Source: Clostridioides difficile_A
Lineage (GTDB): Bacteria; Bacillota; Clostridia; Peptostreptococcales; Peptostreptococcaceae
Length of the DNA stretch: 64,000 nt
Assembly: GCA_945909635.1 (NCBI GenBank)
Contig: OX246690.1
Location: forward strand, 248,001 to 312,000
Reading direction: 5' to 3'
The translations under genes were made by a program, and so were the position numbers. Position 1 is the stretch's first letter, and every line of letters starts with the position of its first letter. This document shows positions 16,111-24,604 of the stretch, in pieces. Below the pieces are notes generated by a model, which had not been told where the DNA came from, searched no databases, and saw only the letters and a program-made list of their open reading frames with translations.

Positions 16111-17166
16111 ATGAGGATTTTAAAGTTTTTACAGAAACATCTTATGACAGCAACATCGTATATGATTCCATTTGTAGTTGCTGGGGGAATACTATTTGCA
16201 TTATCAGTTACTTTAAGTGGACAAGCCGCTGTCCCAGAAACTGGATGGTTAGCTAAACTGAATCAAATTGGAGCTGCTGGTCTAGCTTTATTTATTCCTA
16301 TATTAGGTGGATATATAGCATTTAGTATGGCAGATAAGCCAGGATTGGCTCCAGGAATGATAGGTGCATATTTAGCAAAAGAAGTAAATGCTGGTTTTAT
16401 AGGTGGTATCATAGCAGGATTTATAGCGGGATTTGTTGTTTTACAATTAAAGAAAATTAAATTAGCTCCAACAATGAGAACTTTAGGTTCAATATTTATT
16501 TATCCTTTGCTTGGTACATTGATTACAGGAGGTATAATTGTATTTTTAATTGGAGAGCCTATAGCTTCTTTTATGACATGGATGACTAATTGGTTAAATG
16601 GAATGTCTGGTGTTTCTAAAATTCCTTTAGGTGGAATCTTAGGAGGAATGATAGCTTCAGATATGGGTGGTCCTATAAACAAAGTTGCTGCAACCTTTGC
16701 CCAAACTCAAGTTGACACACTTCCATATTTAATGGGGGGAGTTGGTGTGGCAATCTGTATACCTCCAATAGGGTTAGGATTAGCAACATTATTGTTCCCA
16801 AAAAAATTTAGTAAGGAAGAAAGAGACTCAGGAAAAGCTTCTCTATTAATGGGTTGTGTTGGAATTACAGAAGGAGCTATTCCATTTGCAACAGCAGACC
16901 CTGTTAGAGTAATTCCTTGTATTATGGCTGGGTCTATTATTGGAAACATTATGGCTTTCTTATTAGGGTGTTTAAATCATGCACCTTGGGGTGGTTTGAT
17001 AGTACTCCCAGTTGTCGATAACAGGTTGGGATATATAGCTTCTGTATTAACTGGAGCAGTTGCTGTTGCGATATTGATGAAATTAGTGAAGAAAGATGTA
17101 AAAGAAGATGAAGAAGTCGAAGAAGATATAGAGGATTCTATTGAACTAGTATTTGAAGAATTATAG
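16111..17166 (+). CDS. PTS fructose-family EIIC permease
   Basis: A membrane permease of 351 residues with about eight to nine hydrophobic segments. The family blocks are GILFALSVTLSG, LGGYIAFSMADKPGLAPGMIGAYLA, GGILGGMIASDMGGPINK and the substrate-binding GITEGAIPFATADP. It begins one base after the EIIA stop. The C-terminus has an acidic tail (KEDEEVEEDIEDS). The sugar is not certain; the aldolase-like gene that follows hints at a tagatose, galactitol or fructose derivative. Confidence 0.92.
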   Translation: MRILKFLQKHLMTATSYMIPFVVAGGILFALSVTLSGQAAVPETGWLAKLNQIGAAGLALFIPILGGYIAFSMADKPGLAPGMIGAYLAKEVNAGFIGGIIAGFIAGFVVLQLKKIKLAPTMRTLGSIFIYPLLGTLITGGIIVFLIGEPIASFMTWMTNWLNGMSGVSKIPLGGILGGMIASDMGGPINKVAATFAQTQVDTLPYLMGGVGVAICIPPIGLGLATLLFPKKFSKEERDSGKASLLMGCVGITEGAIPFATADPVRVIPCIMAGSIIGNIMAFLLGCLNHAPWGGLIVLPVVDNRLGYIASVLTGAVAVAILMKLVKKDVKEDEEVEEDIEDSIELVFEEL

Positions 17167-17249
17167 AGGTATATAAATACTATTAATTTATATAAAATTT
17201 ATTATAAAAAATAATCATACAAAATTATAACTTTAAAGGAGATAAGAAT

Positions 17250-17558
17250 ATGAAAATTGTAGCAGTAACATCTTGCCCTAGTGGTGTAGCACACACTTAT
17301 ATGTCAGCTGAATCTCTTGAATTGTCAGCAAAGAAATTTGATATAGAAATAAAGGTTGAGACTCAAGGGAGTTCTGGAATAGATAATGAATTATCACCTA
17401 AAGAAATTAAGGAAGCAGCTTGTGTAATACTAACTAATGATGTTGAAATTAGAAATATGGATAGATTTAAAGGAAAAAAAGTTGTAAGAATGAGTGTGTC
17501 TGACATAATTAAAAAATCTGATGCATTAATCAAAAAGATAAAAGATACTTTTCAATAG
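17250..17558 (+). CDS. PTS fructose-family EIIB component
   Basis: A cytoplasmic phosphotransfer subunit of 102 residues. The phosphorylated Cys sits in VAVTSCPSGVAHTYMSAE (about residue 9), the fructose EIIB signature. AAAGGAGA precedes the ATG. With the EIIA and EIIC genes before it, it makes a complete split three-part permease. Confidence 0.94.
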   Translation: MKIVAVTSCPSGVAHTYMSAESLELSAKKFDIEIKVETQGSSGIDNELSPKEIKEAACVILTNDVEIRNMDRFKGKKVVRMSVSDIIKKSDALIKKIKDTFQ

Positions 17559-17586
17559 AGTTTAATTTATTTTACATATAACAAGA

Positions 17587-17621
17587 AGATGTATTTAATA
17601 GTATTACTATTAAATACATCT
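17587..17621 (+). repeat. Perfect 15-bp stem-loop between EIIB and aldolase-subunit genes
   Basis: AGATGTATTTAATAG (17587-17601), 5-base loop, exact complement (17607-17621). An A run rather than a T run follows, so it is not a typical plus-strand terminator. A mid-operon mRNA processing or stability element is more likely. Confidence 0.6.
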
Positions 17622-17649
17622 AAAAAATAGAATAAAAGGAGATATAGTC

Positions 17650-18915
17650 ATGAAAAAGTTACCAATAAAAACTGTCGTACAACGACTACTAGACTTACAA
17701 GAAGAGGGGGAAAGTGCAACACTTTTAGGGATTGGGCCTATGTCACCAAACTTGTTACAAGCGAGTTTTGAACTAGCAAAAGATAATGATTTTCCTTTAA
17801 TGTTTATTGCCAGTAGAAATCAAGTAGATGCAGATGAACTAGGTGGTGGTTATGTAAATGGTTGGAATCAAAAAACTTTTACAAAGGATATTAAGCAAAT
17901 AGCTGATAAAGTTGGATTTGATGGTCTATATTACTTATGCAGAGACCATGGAGGACCATGGCAAAGAGATAAAGAAAGAAACGACCATTTGCATGTTGAT
18001 AAAGCTATGGAATTAGGAAAAAAATCTTATTTAGCTGATATTGAGGCAGGTTTTGATTTACTAATGATTGACCCTACAAAAGACCCATTTGAAATGGGAA
18101 AGGTAATTCCATTAGATATAGTACTAGAAAGAACTGTAGAATTGATTGAATATTGTGAGAATGAAAGAAAAAGACTCAATATGCCAGAAATAGGATATGA
18201 AGTTGGGACAGAGGAAACAAATGGAGGATTAACTTCAACTGATACATATGAGACATTTATAACTAAATTAAAAGTTGAACTTGAAAAGAGAGATTTACCA
18301 ATGCCAACATTTATAGTTGGTCAGACAGGGACTCTAACTAGAAAAACAGAACAAGTAGGTACTTTTAATTTTAAGAATGCTTATGATTTAGCTCAAATGG
18401 CTAAAAAGTATGGAGTAGGATTAAAAGAACATAATGGAGATTATTTGGATGATGTGACTTTATTAGAACATATACCATCTCAAATTATTGCAACAAATGT
18501 TGCTCCTCAATATGGAACTGAAGAGACGAGAGCATACTTAAAGTTAGCAGAAGTTGAAAGAAAACTAAAGGAAGAAGGATTAATTGAAAAAACTTCAAAT
18601 ATTAGAGATGTTCTTCTTGTAGATGCTATTGAATGTGGACGTTGGAGAAAGTGGGTAATGGGAGAACAGAAAGATTTAACTATTGAAGAAATATTTAAAG
18701 ATGAAGTTTTATCTAATGAGATATTAGATATTGCAGGTCACTATACATTCAACAATGATAGTGTTAAAAGAGAGATAGAAGTACTTTATAGTAATTTAAG
18801 TAAAAATAATATTGATGGTCAAAGATTTGTTGTAGACCACATTAAGCGCCCTTTACGTGAGTATGCAGAATGTTATAATTTAAAAGGTGTTACTACAAGA
18901 ATTTTGAATAAATAA
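17650..18915 (+). CDS. GatZ/KbaZ-like subunit of class II tagatose-1,6-bisphosphate aldolase
   Basis: Product of 421 residues, the usual length of GatZ/KbaZ. Recognisable segments are SATLLGIGPMSPNLLQASFELA, PLMFIASRNQVDADELGGGYVNGW, CRDHGGPWQRD and IGYEVGTEETNGG. In E. coli this protein is required for full activity and stability of the GatY/KbaY aldolase, which cleaves tagatose-1,6-bisphosphate. No GatY/KbaY gene lies next to it here, so either the partner is elsewhere or this protein has another activity on its own. GGAGAT precedes the ATG. Confidence 0.85.
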   Translation: MKKLPIKTVVQRLLDLQEEGESATLLGIGPMSPNLLQASFELAKDNDFPLMFIASRNQVDADELGGGYVNGWNQKTFTKDIKQIADKVGFDGLYYLCRDHGGPWQRDKERNDHLHVDKAMELGKKSYLADIEAGFDLLMIDPTKDPFEMGKVIPLDIVLERTVELIEYCENERKRLNMPEIGYEVGTEETNGGLTSTDTYETFITKLKVELEKRDLPMPTFIVGQTGTLTRKTEQVGTFNFKNAYDLAQMAKKYGVGLKEHNGDYLDDVTLLEHIPSQIIATNVAPQYGTEETRAYLKLAEVERKLKEEGLIEKTSNIRDVLLVDAIECGRWRKWVMGEQKDLTIEEIFKDEVLSNEILDIAGHYTFNNDSVKREIEVLYSNLSKNNIDGQRFVVDHIKRPLREYAECYNLKGVTTRILNK

Positions 18916-19002
18916 TAGGACTTATAGTGGCAAGTATTGTTATACTAGGTATTTATAGATATAATTATACTTACCACTACTAAATTTGGGAGGACTAGTA
19001 TT

Positions 19003-19710
19003 TTGATTAATTTAATTTTTGATGTAGATGATACTTTATACAATCAATTGAAACCTTTTTATATTGCATATGATAAGATATTTTCTTCAGTAAAAGGTAT
19101 TTCTGTTGAAGATTTATATATAAGCAGTAGAAAGTATAGTGATGAAGTGTTCCATTTGACTGAGAGTGGAGAGATGCCAATTGAGAAAATGCATGTATAT
19201 AGAATAATGAAGGCTTTTGAAGAATTAGGAAATCCTATTAAAGAAAAGGATGCCCAAAATTTTCAAGATGAGTATATATATCAGCAATCACGAATTACTT
19301 TAATACCAGAAATTGAGCAAGTTTTGAATTTTTCTAAAGAGAGAAATATTAATATAGGAATCATAACGAATGGACCATCAGCACATCAAAGAATGAAGTT
19401 AAAGCAGTTGAATGTTGAAAACTGGGTCGACAAAAATCATATTTTTATTTCTAGTGAAGTTGGTTTTTCTAAGCCAGATATCAATATCTTTAGAATGGCT
19501 GAGAATGTTATGAATTTAGATAGAGAAAATACATATTATGTAGGTGATTCTTATAAAAATGATGTAGTAGGTTCTAAAAAAGCTGGCTGGAAGAGTATTT
19601 GGATGAATCATAGAAGTCATGGAGTAGAAGAATTGTTTTATAAGCCTGATTTTATAATCTCAGAATATAAGTCTCTATTGTTTTTGCTTATAAAAATATG
19701 TAGTAAATAA
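19003..19710 (+). CDS. HAD-family hydrolase
   Basis: A cytoplasmic HAD-superfamily phosphatase of 235 residues. Motif I is FDVDDTLYNQ at the N-terminus (nucleophile Asp), motif II is GIITNGP, the motif III Lys is in FSKPDINIF, and motif IV is YVGDSYKNDVVGSKKAG. An alpha-helical cap lies between motifs I and II. The start is TTG at 19003 after GGGAGG. It is last in the PTS locus and may dephosphorylate a sugar phosphate made there; a pyrimidine nucleotidase role is also possible. Confidence 0.88.
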   Translation: MINLIFDVDDTLYNQLKPFYIAYDKIFSSVKGISVEDLYISSRKYSDEVFHLTESGEMPIEKMHVYRIMKAFEELGNPIKEKDAQNFQDEYIYQQSRITLIPEIEQVLNFSKERNINIGIITNGPSAHQRMKLKQLNVENWVDKNHIFISSEVGFSKPDINIFRMAENVMNLDRENTYYVGDSYKNDVVGSKKAGWKSIWMNHRSHGVEELFYKPDFIISEYKSLLFLLIKICSK

Positions 19711-19779
19711 AATGTTAGTGATAGAATTGCATAAAATAGTTAAGAGTAGCTATGTAAAATTATATATTTAAATTGTGGG

Positions 19780-19808
19780 TAATCTATTTTTTATTAAAAA
19801 ATAGATTA
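19780..19808 (+). terminator. Hairpin after the HAD gene
   Basis: TAATCTATTTTTTA with its near-perfect complement. It probably works with the stronger hairpin just downstream. Confidence 0.55.
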
Positions 19809-19814
19809 TTTAGA

Positions 19815-19856
19815 AAAAGGGGATATCTTAAAATAAAAATTTAAATATCCCCTTTT
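19815..19856. terminator. Bidirectional terminator between the HAD gene and the coat genes
   Basis: AAAAGGGGATAT (19815-19826) pairs with ATATCCCCTTTT (19845-19856), giving a T run on both strands. Confidence 0.85.
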
Positions 19857-19902
19857 AATTATCTAATTAAAATAAAATAATTAGAAATATGTTTTGTTTG
19901 GC

Positions 19903-20196
19903 TTAATCAATAACATTTTGGGATTCCTTATAGCTACATGTTAACTGTTGAATAGGTTTATCATATGGTTTAACCCATCCTTTATTAATACTTAACTCTG
20001 TAAGTGCTGTATGGCCTTCAACCATTTGAGTTAGTGAAGCTGAATATATAGCTCTCAATTCAGGTGTACTGCTTGTTAATGCAGAATTAAGATACATATT
20101 AGCAGCTGCTTTAGCAGATGAAAGCATGCTTAATATTATTACTTTATCGTCTATATAAGTATTGTTTTTAATTAGATTTTCTATCATATTTCTCAT
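19903..20196 (-). CDS. CotF-family spore coat protein
   Basis: Product of 97 residues, largely helical, with the Coat F arrangement (DDKVIILSMLSSAKAAANMYLNSALTSSTPELRAIYSASLTQMVEGHTALTELSINKGWVKPY). Coat F proteins are ferritin-like helical proteins of the spore coat, sometimes read as possible catalase-like folds. Five bases separate it from the upstream small gene on the same strand, so they form one unit. Expression is expected in the mother cell during sporulation. Confidence 0.85.
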   Translation of the reverse strand: MRNMIENLIKNNTYIDDKVIILSMLSSAKAAANMYLNSALTSSTPELRAIYSASLTQMVEGHTALTELSINKGWVKPYDKPIQQLTCSYKESQNVID

Positions 20197-20201
20197 ATTG
20201 T

Positions 20202-20417
20202 CTATACCTCCTCAGAAATTAGTATTTCATTTTCAACTATAAATTGTTGTATAGCTTTAATTCTTCCTTCTGTTGCTAATATACTAGATTCTGATTGTCT
20301 TTTTAGGTCTTCATCGGATATTAACATATTGATTGCTCTTTGCATAAGTAATCCATCAGATTCCATTTTTATAACGGCTGCTAAAGATATTTTTTCAGTT
20401 TCTGAAAGTATTCTCAT
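20202..20417 (-). CDS. Small helical protein, probable spore coat-associated
   Basis: Product of 71 residues (MRILSETEKISLAAVIKMESDGLLMQRAINMLISDEDLKRQSESSI...). It is the first gene of a two-gene minus-strand unit with the CotF-type gene. The helix pattern resembles the N-terminal half of Coat F/ferritin-like spore proteins. The ribosome-binding site AGGAGAT (20430-20424) fixes the ATG at 20417. The sporulation role is inferred mainly from its neighbour. Confidence 0.65.
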   Translation of the reverse strand: MRILSETEKISLAAVIKMESDGLLMQRAINMLISDEDLKRQSESSILATEGRIKAIQQFIVENEILISEEV

Positions 20418-20450
20418 TTAATCATCTCCTATATTGTAATTTACGCTTTA

Positions 20451-20480
20451 ATAGTATGTCTTAATTTTCAACAAAATAAC
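20451..20480 (-). promoter_or_regulatory. Possible mother-cell sigma (E/K) promoter of the coat genes
   Basis: On the minus strand GTTATTTTG (20480-20472) lies about 14 bp before CATACTAT (20458-20451), which resembles the CATAnnnT-type -10 of sporulation sigma factors. The start codon is 34 bp further on. Confidence 0.35.
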
Positions 20481-20807
20481 CATAACACTTTTTTACAATG
20501 TTTTATATTTTCTTTATATTAAATTCTAGTAAAATTACATACTAATAAAATCTCATAGTAGAGTTATCATTAAATATATTTAAGATAAATTATATAAGTA
20601 TTCATTTAGACAAAAATTATTTGTATGTACTTTTTCAAGAGTAGATATGAATTTTTGTTCAAAGATTAATCTTGCTGTTAATTTATCTATTTTATTTATC
20701 CTATTAAAATATATTCTTAAAATTTAATATAAAAATTTATGTTTATATATATTTGAAACTTATTTAAGAGAACCTAATTTTTATTTTAACAAAAAAACAT
20801 AAATAAA
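20481..20807. other. Intergenic DNA upstream of the purine operon
   Basis: About 330 bp of strongly AT-rich DNA between the divergent coat genes and the purine operator region. I see no ORF, RNA or repeat in it. Confidence 0.5.
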
Positions 20808-20825
20808 GTTCGATACATGGCGAAC
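20808..20825 (+). promoter_or_regulatory. Candidate Pur box (GTTCG...CGAAC dyad) upstream of purE
   Basis: GTTCG (20808-20812), 8 bp, CGAAC (20821-20825). CGAAC is the core of Gram-positive purine repressor boxes. The dyad sits just upstream of a good promoter. Confidence 0.5.
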
Positions 20826-20871
20826 GAAAAAAACACAAGTAATATTTTTTTTAAAAAATTTCAAAAAAGAG

Positions 20872-20900
20872 TTGATAATATATGTATATTAATATAAAAT
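20872..20900 (+). promoter_or_regulatory. Promoter of the purine operon
   Basis: TTGATA (20872-20877), 17 bp, TAAAAT (20895-20900). The start would be near 20907, about 70 bp before purE. Confidence 0.6.
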
Positions 20901-20912
20901 TTAATATATATA

Positions 20913-20932
20913 ATTCGTATAATTATACGAAT
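20913..20932 (+). promoter_or_regulatory. Perfect 20-bp palindrome just after the purE transcription start
   Basis: ATTCGTATAA followed by its exact complement TTATACGAAT. The place, +6 to +26, is typical of a repressor operator. It contains TTCG/CGAA like the upstream dyad. Confidence 0.55.
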
Positions 20933-20976
20933 GATTTAGAGTGTAAAATAACTTATAAACGGAGAGGGGAAGTCTA

Positions 20977-21453
20977 ATGAAAGTAGCAGTAGTTATGGGT
21001 TCAAAATCAGATTATCCAAAATTAGAAGAAGGGATAAAACTGCTTGAAAAATATGGAATAGAAGTTGTAGCAAGAGCATTATCTGCTCATAGAACACCAG
21101 AACAACTTTCAATATTCCTAAAAGAAATAGAAGATGATACTGATGTAATAATAGCAGCAGCAGGAAAAGCAGCACATTTACCAGGAGTAATAGCATCACA
21201 AACATTAATTCCTGTAATAGGATTACCTATTAAATCATCAACTATGGATGGACTAGACTCACTTTTATCAATAGTTCAAATGCCAAAAGGAATACCAGTT
21301 GCAACAGTTACAATAGATTTAGGTCTAAATGCAGCTTTATTGGCATTACAAATAATGACTTTAAAATACCCAAAATTAAAAGAGGATTTGAAATCATATA
21401 GAGAAGAGATGGCACAAAAGGTGCTAGAAGACGACAAGAATTTAAGGGGGTAG
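20977..21453 (+). CDS. purE: N5-carboxyaminoimidazole ribonucleotide mutase (PurE class I)
   Basis: Product of 158 residues. MGSKSDYPKLEEGIKLL, RALSAHRTPEQL and AAAGKAAHLPGVIAS are the class I PurE active-site segments. It converts N5-CAIR to CAIR. No purK lies beside it, so either N5-CAIR synthase is elsewhere or the enzyme uses another carboxylation route. First gene of purECFMNHDL; GGAGAGGGG precedes the ATG. Confidence 0.97.
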   Translation: MKVAVVMGSKSDYPKLEEGIKLLEKYGIEVVARALSAHRTPEQLSIFLKEIEDDTDVIIAAAGKAAHLPGVIASQTLIPVIGLPIKSSTMDGLDSLLSIVQMPKGIPVATVTIDLGLNAALLALQIMTLKYPKLKEDLKSYREEMAQKVLEDDKNLRG

Positions 21454-21456
21454 CAG

Positions 21457-22155
21457 ATGTTATTATATGAAGGAAAAGCAAAACAAGTATACTCTACAGA
21501 TAATGAAAATGAATATGTTGTTTACTATAAAGATGATGCAACAGCATTTAATGGAGAGAAAAAAGCAGAAATATCTTCAAAAGGGATATTAAACAATAAG
21601 ATATCAACAATAATCTTTGAAATGTTAAAAGAAAATAATATAAATACACACTTTATAAAAAGTTTATCAGATAGAGAGATGCTAGTTAAAAAAGTAGAGA
21701 TTTTACCATTAGAAGTAATAGTGAGAAATATCGCTGCTGGTTCTATTTGCAAAAGAGTTGGTCTTGAAGAAGGTGAAGTTTTCGATGAGCCAATCTTTGA
21801 AATAAGCTATAAAAATGATGCTTATGGTGACCCAATGTTAAATGACGATTATGCAGTAGCAATGAAATTAGCAACTAGAGAAGAATTAAAATTCTTAAGA
21901 GAAGAAACTTTAAAAATAAATGAACTACTAAAAGCATTTTTCTTAAAATTAAACCTAAAGTTAGTTGACTTTAAAATAGAATTTGGTAAAGATTCAGAAG
22001 GAAACATAATATTGGCAGACGAAGTATCACCAGACACTTGTAGACTTTGGGATGTAAATACAAATGAAAAGCTAGATAAGGACAGATTTAGAAAAGACCT
22101 TGGAGACCTTGTAGAAGGTTATACGGAAGTACTTTCAAGAATGAATAATAAATAG
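21457..22155 (+). CDS. purC: SAICAR synthase
   Basis: Product of 232 residues, normal bacterial length. It ligates aspartate to CAIR with ATP. Signatures are LLYEGKAKQVYSTDN at the N-terminus, LEVIVRNIAAGSICKRVG and DEVSPDTCRLWD. It starts three bases after purE, so the two are probably translationally coupled, with GGGGG at the purE end as the ribosome-binding site. Confidence 0.97.
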   Translation: MLLYEGKAKQVYSTDNENEYVVYYKDDATAFNGEKKAEISSKGILNNKISTIIFEMLKENNINTHFIKSLSDREMLVKKVEILPLEVIVRNIAAGSICKRVGLEEGEVFDEPIFEISYKNDAYGDPMLNDDYAVAMKLATREELKFLREETLKINELLKAFFLKLNLKLVDFKIEFGKDSEGNIILADEVSPDTCRLWDVNTNEKLDKDRFRKDLGDLVEGYTEVLSRMNNK

Positions 22156-22166
22156 GAGGCAAATGT

Positions 22167-23534
22167 ATGTGTGGAGTTTTAGGGATTTACTCTAATAAAG
22201 ATGTAACTAAAGAACTATATTATTCTTTATATTCTATGCAACACAGAGGGCAAGAAAGCTGTGGTTTAGCTCTTTTAGATGATGGAGAAATTAAGTACAA
22301 AAAAGATATGGGATTAGTTGGAGATGTTTTTAAAGAAAGTGAACTATCTAAGTTAAAAGGAAATATAGGTATTGGACATGTTAGATATTCAACAGCTGGA
22401 GGGAGTCATGTTTCTAATTGCCAACCTTTAGTTGGAAGCTGTAGAAAAAGACAATTAGCCATAGCTCATAATGGAAATTTAGTTAATGCAAATTATTTAA
22501 AAGACATGTTAGAAGAAGATGGATATATGTTCCAAACTAATTCAGATACAGAAGTGATTTTATATATACTTGCAAGATATTACAAAGGTGATATAGTAGA
22601 AAGTTTAAAAATGACTATGGATTATATCAAAGGTGCATATGCTCTTGTAATAATGAGTCAGGAAGAATTGGTTGCAGTTAGAGACCCACATGGATTCAGA
22701 CCTCTTGTACTTGGTAAAAAGGGTGATGAATATATATTTGCATCAGAAAATTGTGCAATAGATATACTTGGCGGAGAAGTTATAAGAGATGTAGAGCCAG
22801 GAGAAATAATAATAGTTAAAGATGGAGAATTAAAATCATATTTTTATTCAGAAAATTATAAGCCAGTTAAGAAGAGTTGTATATTTGAACACATATACTT
22901 TGCAAGAAACGATGCAACTATAGACAATGTAAATGCATATGAATTTAGAATTAAATGTGGTGAAAGATTAGCTCAAAATGAAAATGTAAATGCAGATATG
23001 GTAGTTCCAGTTCCAGATTCAGGTTGGCCAGGAGCTATTGGTTATGCAAATGCTAGTGGATTAAAAATAAGTGAAGGCTTAGTTAAAAATAGATATGTAG
23101 GAAGAACGTTTATAAAACCTACACAAGAAGAAAGAGAAATAGCAGTAAAAATAAAATTAAACCCTCTTTCAACAATAATAAAAGGAAAATCTATAATTTT
23201 AGTAGATGACTCAATTGTAAGAGGAACTACATCTAAACAGTTAGTAAAATCTTTAAGAGAAGCAGGAGCAAAAGAAATTCATCTTAGAATAACATCTCCT
23301 CCAGTAGCTTACTCTTGTTACTATGGAATAGATACTCCAAATCGTTCTAAATTAATTGCATCAAGTAACAATGTAGAAGAAATGAGAGAATATATTGGAT
23401 GTGATAGTCTAAAATTCCTAGATATAGAAGGAATGTTAGATGCAGCAGAACATAAGTCTACTTTCTGCAAAGCTTGTTTTGATGGAGAATACCCAGTTAA
23501 GAAAATTGATAAGGAGGAATTATTTTCATGCTAA
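22167..23534 (+). CDS. purF: Amidophosphoribosyltransferase
   Basis: Product of 455 residues. It catalyses the first committed step of purine synthesis, PRPP plus glutamine to phosphoribosylamine. Cys2 (MCGVLGIYS) is the N-terminal nucleophile right after the initiator Met, so there is no long propeptide to cleave. The Ntn glutaminase domain (QHRGQESCG) is followed by a PRTase domain with the PRPP loop ILVDDSIVRGTT. Cys residues near the C-terminus (CKACFDGEYP) fit the iron-sulfur type. Overlaps purM by 7 bp. Confidence 0.97.
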   Translation: MCGVLGIYSNKDVTKELYYSLYSMQHRGQESCGLALLDDGEIKYKKDMGLVGDVFKESELSKLKGNIGIGHVRYSTAGGSHVSNCQPLVGSCRKRQLAIAHNGNLVNANYLKDMLEEDGYMFQTNSDTEVILYILARYYKGDIVESLKMTMDYIKGAYALVIMSQEELVAVRDPHGFRPLVLGKKGDEYIFASENCAIDILGGEVIRDVEPGEIIIVKDGELKSYFYSENYKPVKKSCIFEHIYFARNDATIDNVNAYEFRIKCGERLAQNENVNADMVVPVPDSGWPGAIGYANASGLKISEGLVKNRYVGRTFIKPTQEEREIAVKIKLNPLSTIIKGKSIILVDDSIVRGTTSKQLVKSLREAGAKEIHLRITSPPVAYSCYYGIDTPNRSKLIASSNNVEEMREYIGCDSLKFLDIEGMLDAAEHKSTFCKACFDGEYPVKKIDKEELFSC

Positions 23535-24604
23535 CATATAAAGAATCAGGTGTAGATATAGATGAAGGAAATAGAGCAGTAGACCTTATAAAAGGTAAAA
23601 TAAAAGGAACTTATGATGGAAATGTAGTTGGAGATTTAGGTAACTTTAGTGGATTATACAGTTTAAAAGATTTTGTAGGAATGAAAGAACCAGTTTTGCT
23701 TGCATCTACAGATGGTGTTGGGACTAAGTTAAAAATAGCTCAAATGATGGACAAGCATGATACTGTTGGAATAGATTTAGTTGCAATGTGTGTAAATGAT
23801 TTGATTTGTCAAGGAGCAAAGCCATTATTTTTCCTTGATTATATAGCTCTTGGGAAATTAATTCCTGAGCATATAGAAAAAATAGTTGGTGGAATTGCAG
23901 ATGGTTGTAAAATGTCTGGTTGCGCACTAATTGGTGGAGAAACTGCTGAGATGCCTGGTATGTATGGAGATGATGATTATGATTTAGCAGGGTTCTCTGT
24001 AGGTATAGCAGACAAAGAAAAGATTGTTTCTGGAAATAGTGTTAAATCAGGAGATGTATTAGTTGGTATATCTTCAAGTGGAGTACACAGTAATGGTTTT
24101 TCTTTTATAAGAAAGATATTTTTAGAAACTTACAACTATAAAATGGAACAATATGTTGAAGAACTAGGAATGACAGTTGGGGAAGCGCTTTTAACACCAA
24201 CTAAAATATATGTTAAATTAGCTTTAGATGTATTAGCTAAACATGATATAAAAGCTATAGCTCACATAACTGGTGGAGGGCTTATAGAAAATATAACAAG
24301 AGTTATACCTAAAGGATTAGGATTAGATATTAATAAAAAATCTTGGGAGAAGCCTCCTATATTTAAAATGATAGAAGGTTTTAATGCTGTTGATGAGAGA
24401 GAACTTCATAAAAGTTTCAACATGGGTATTGGACTAGTTTTAATAGTAAATAAAGAAGATGCTAACAATGTTGTAGACTTTATAAACAATAGAGAAAATG
24501 ACAATGCTGCTTATGTAGATAAAAAATACAGTGAGTTATTAGAAGATAAAGCATATATAATTGGTGAAGTAGTAGATAGTCATGAAGGTGTAGAATTATG
24601 TTAA
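23528..24604 (+). CDS. purM: Phosphoribosylformylglycinamidine cyclo-ligase (AIR synthetase)
   Basis: Product of 358 residues. It converts FGAM to AIR with ATP. Family segments include SGVDIDEGNRAVDLIK, STDGVGTKLKIA, MCVNDLICQGAKPLFFLDY, GGETAEMPGMY and HITGGGLIENITRV. It overlaps purF by 7 bp and purN by 7 bp, showing tight coupling through the operon. Confidence 0.97.
   Translation: MLTYKESGVDIDEGNRAVDLIKGKIKGTYDGNVVGDLGNFSGLYSLKDFVGMKEPVLLASTDGVGTKLKIAQMMDKHDTVGIDLVAMCVNDLICQGAKPLFFLDYIALGKLIPEHIEKIVGGIADGCKMSGCALIGGETAEMPGMYGDDDYDLAGFSVGIADKEKIVSGNSVKSGDVLVGISSSGVHSNGFSFIRKIFLETYNYKMEQYVEELGMTVGEALLTPTKIYVKLALDVLAKHDIKAIAHITGGGLIENITRVIPKGLGLDINKKSWEKPPIFKMIEGFNAVDERELHKSFNMGIGLVLIVNKEDANNVVDFINNRENDNAAYVDKKYSELLEDKAYIIGEVVDSHEGVELC

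Noticed and set aside
19903..20417. Toxin-antitoxin pair (two small adjacent genes)
   Set aside because: Both are helical coat-type proteins; the larger one has a clear Coat F pattern.
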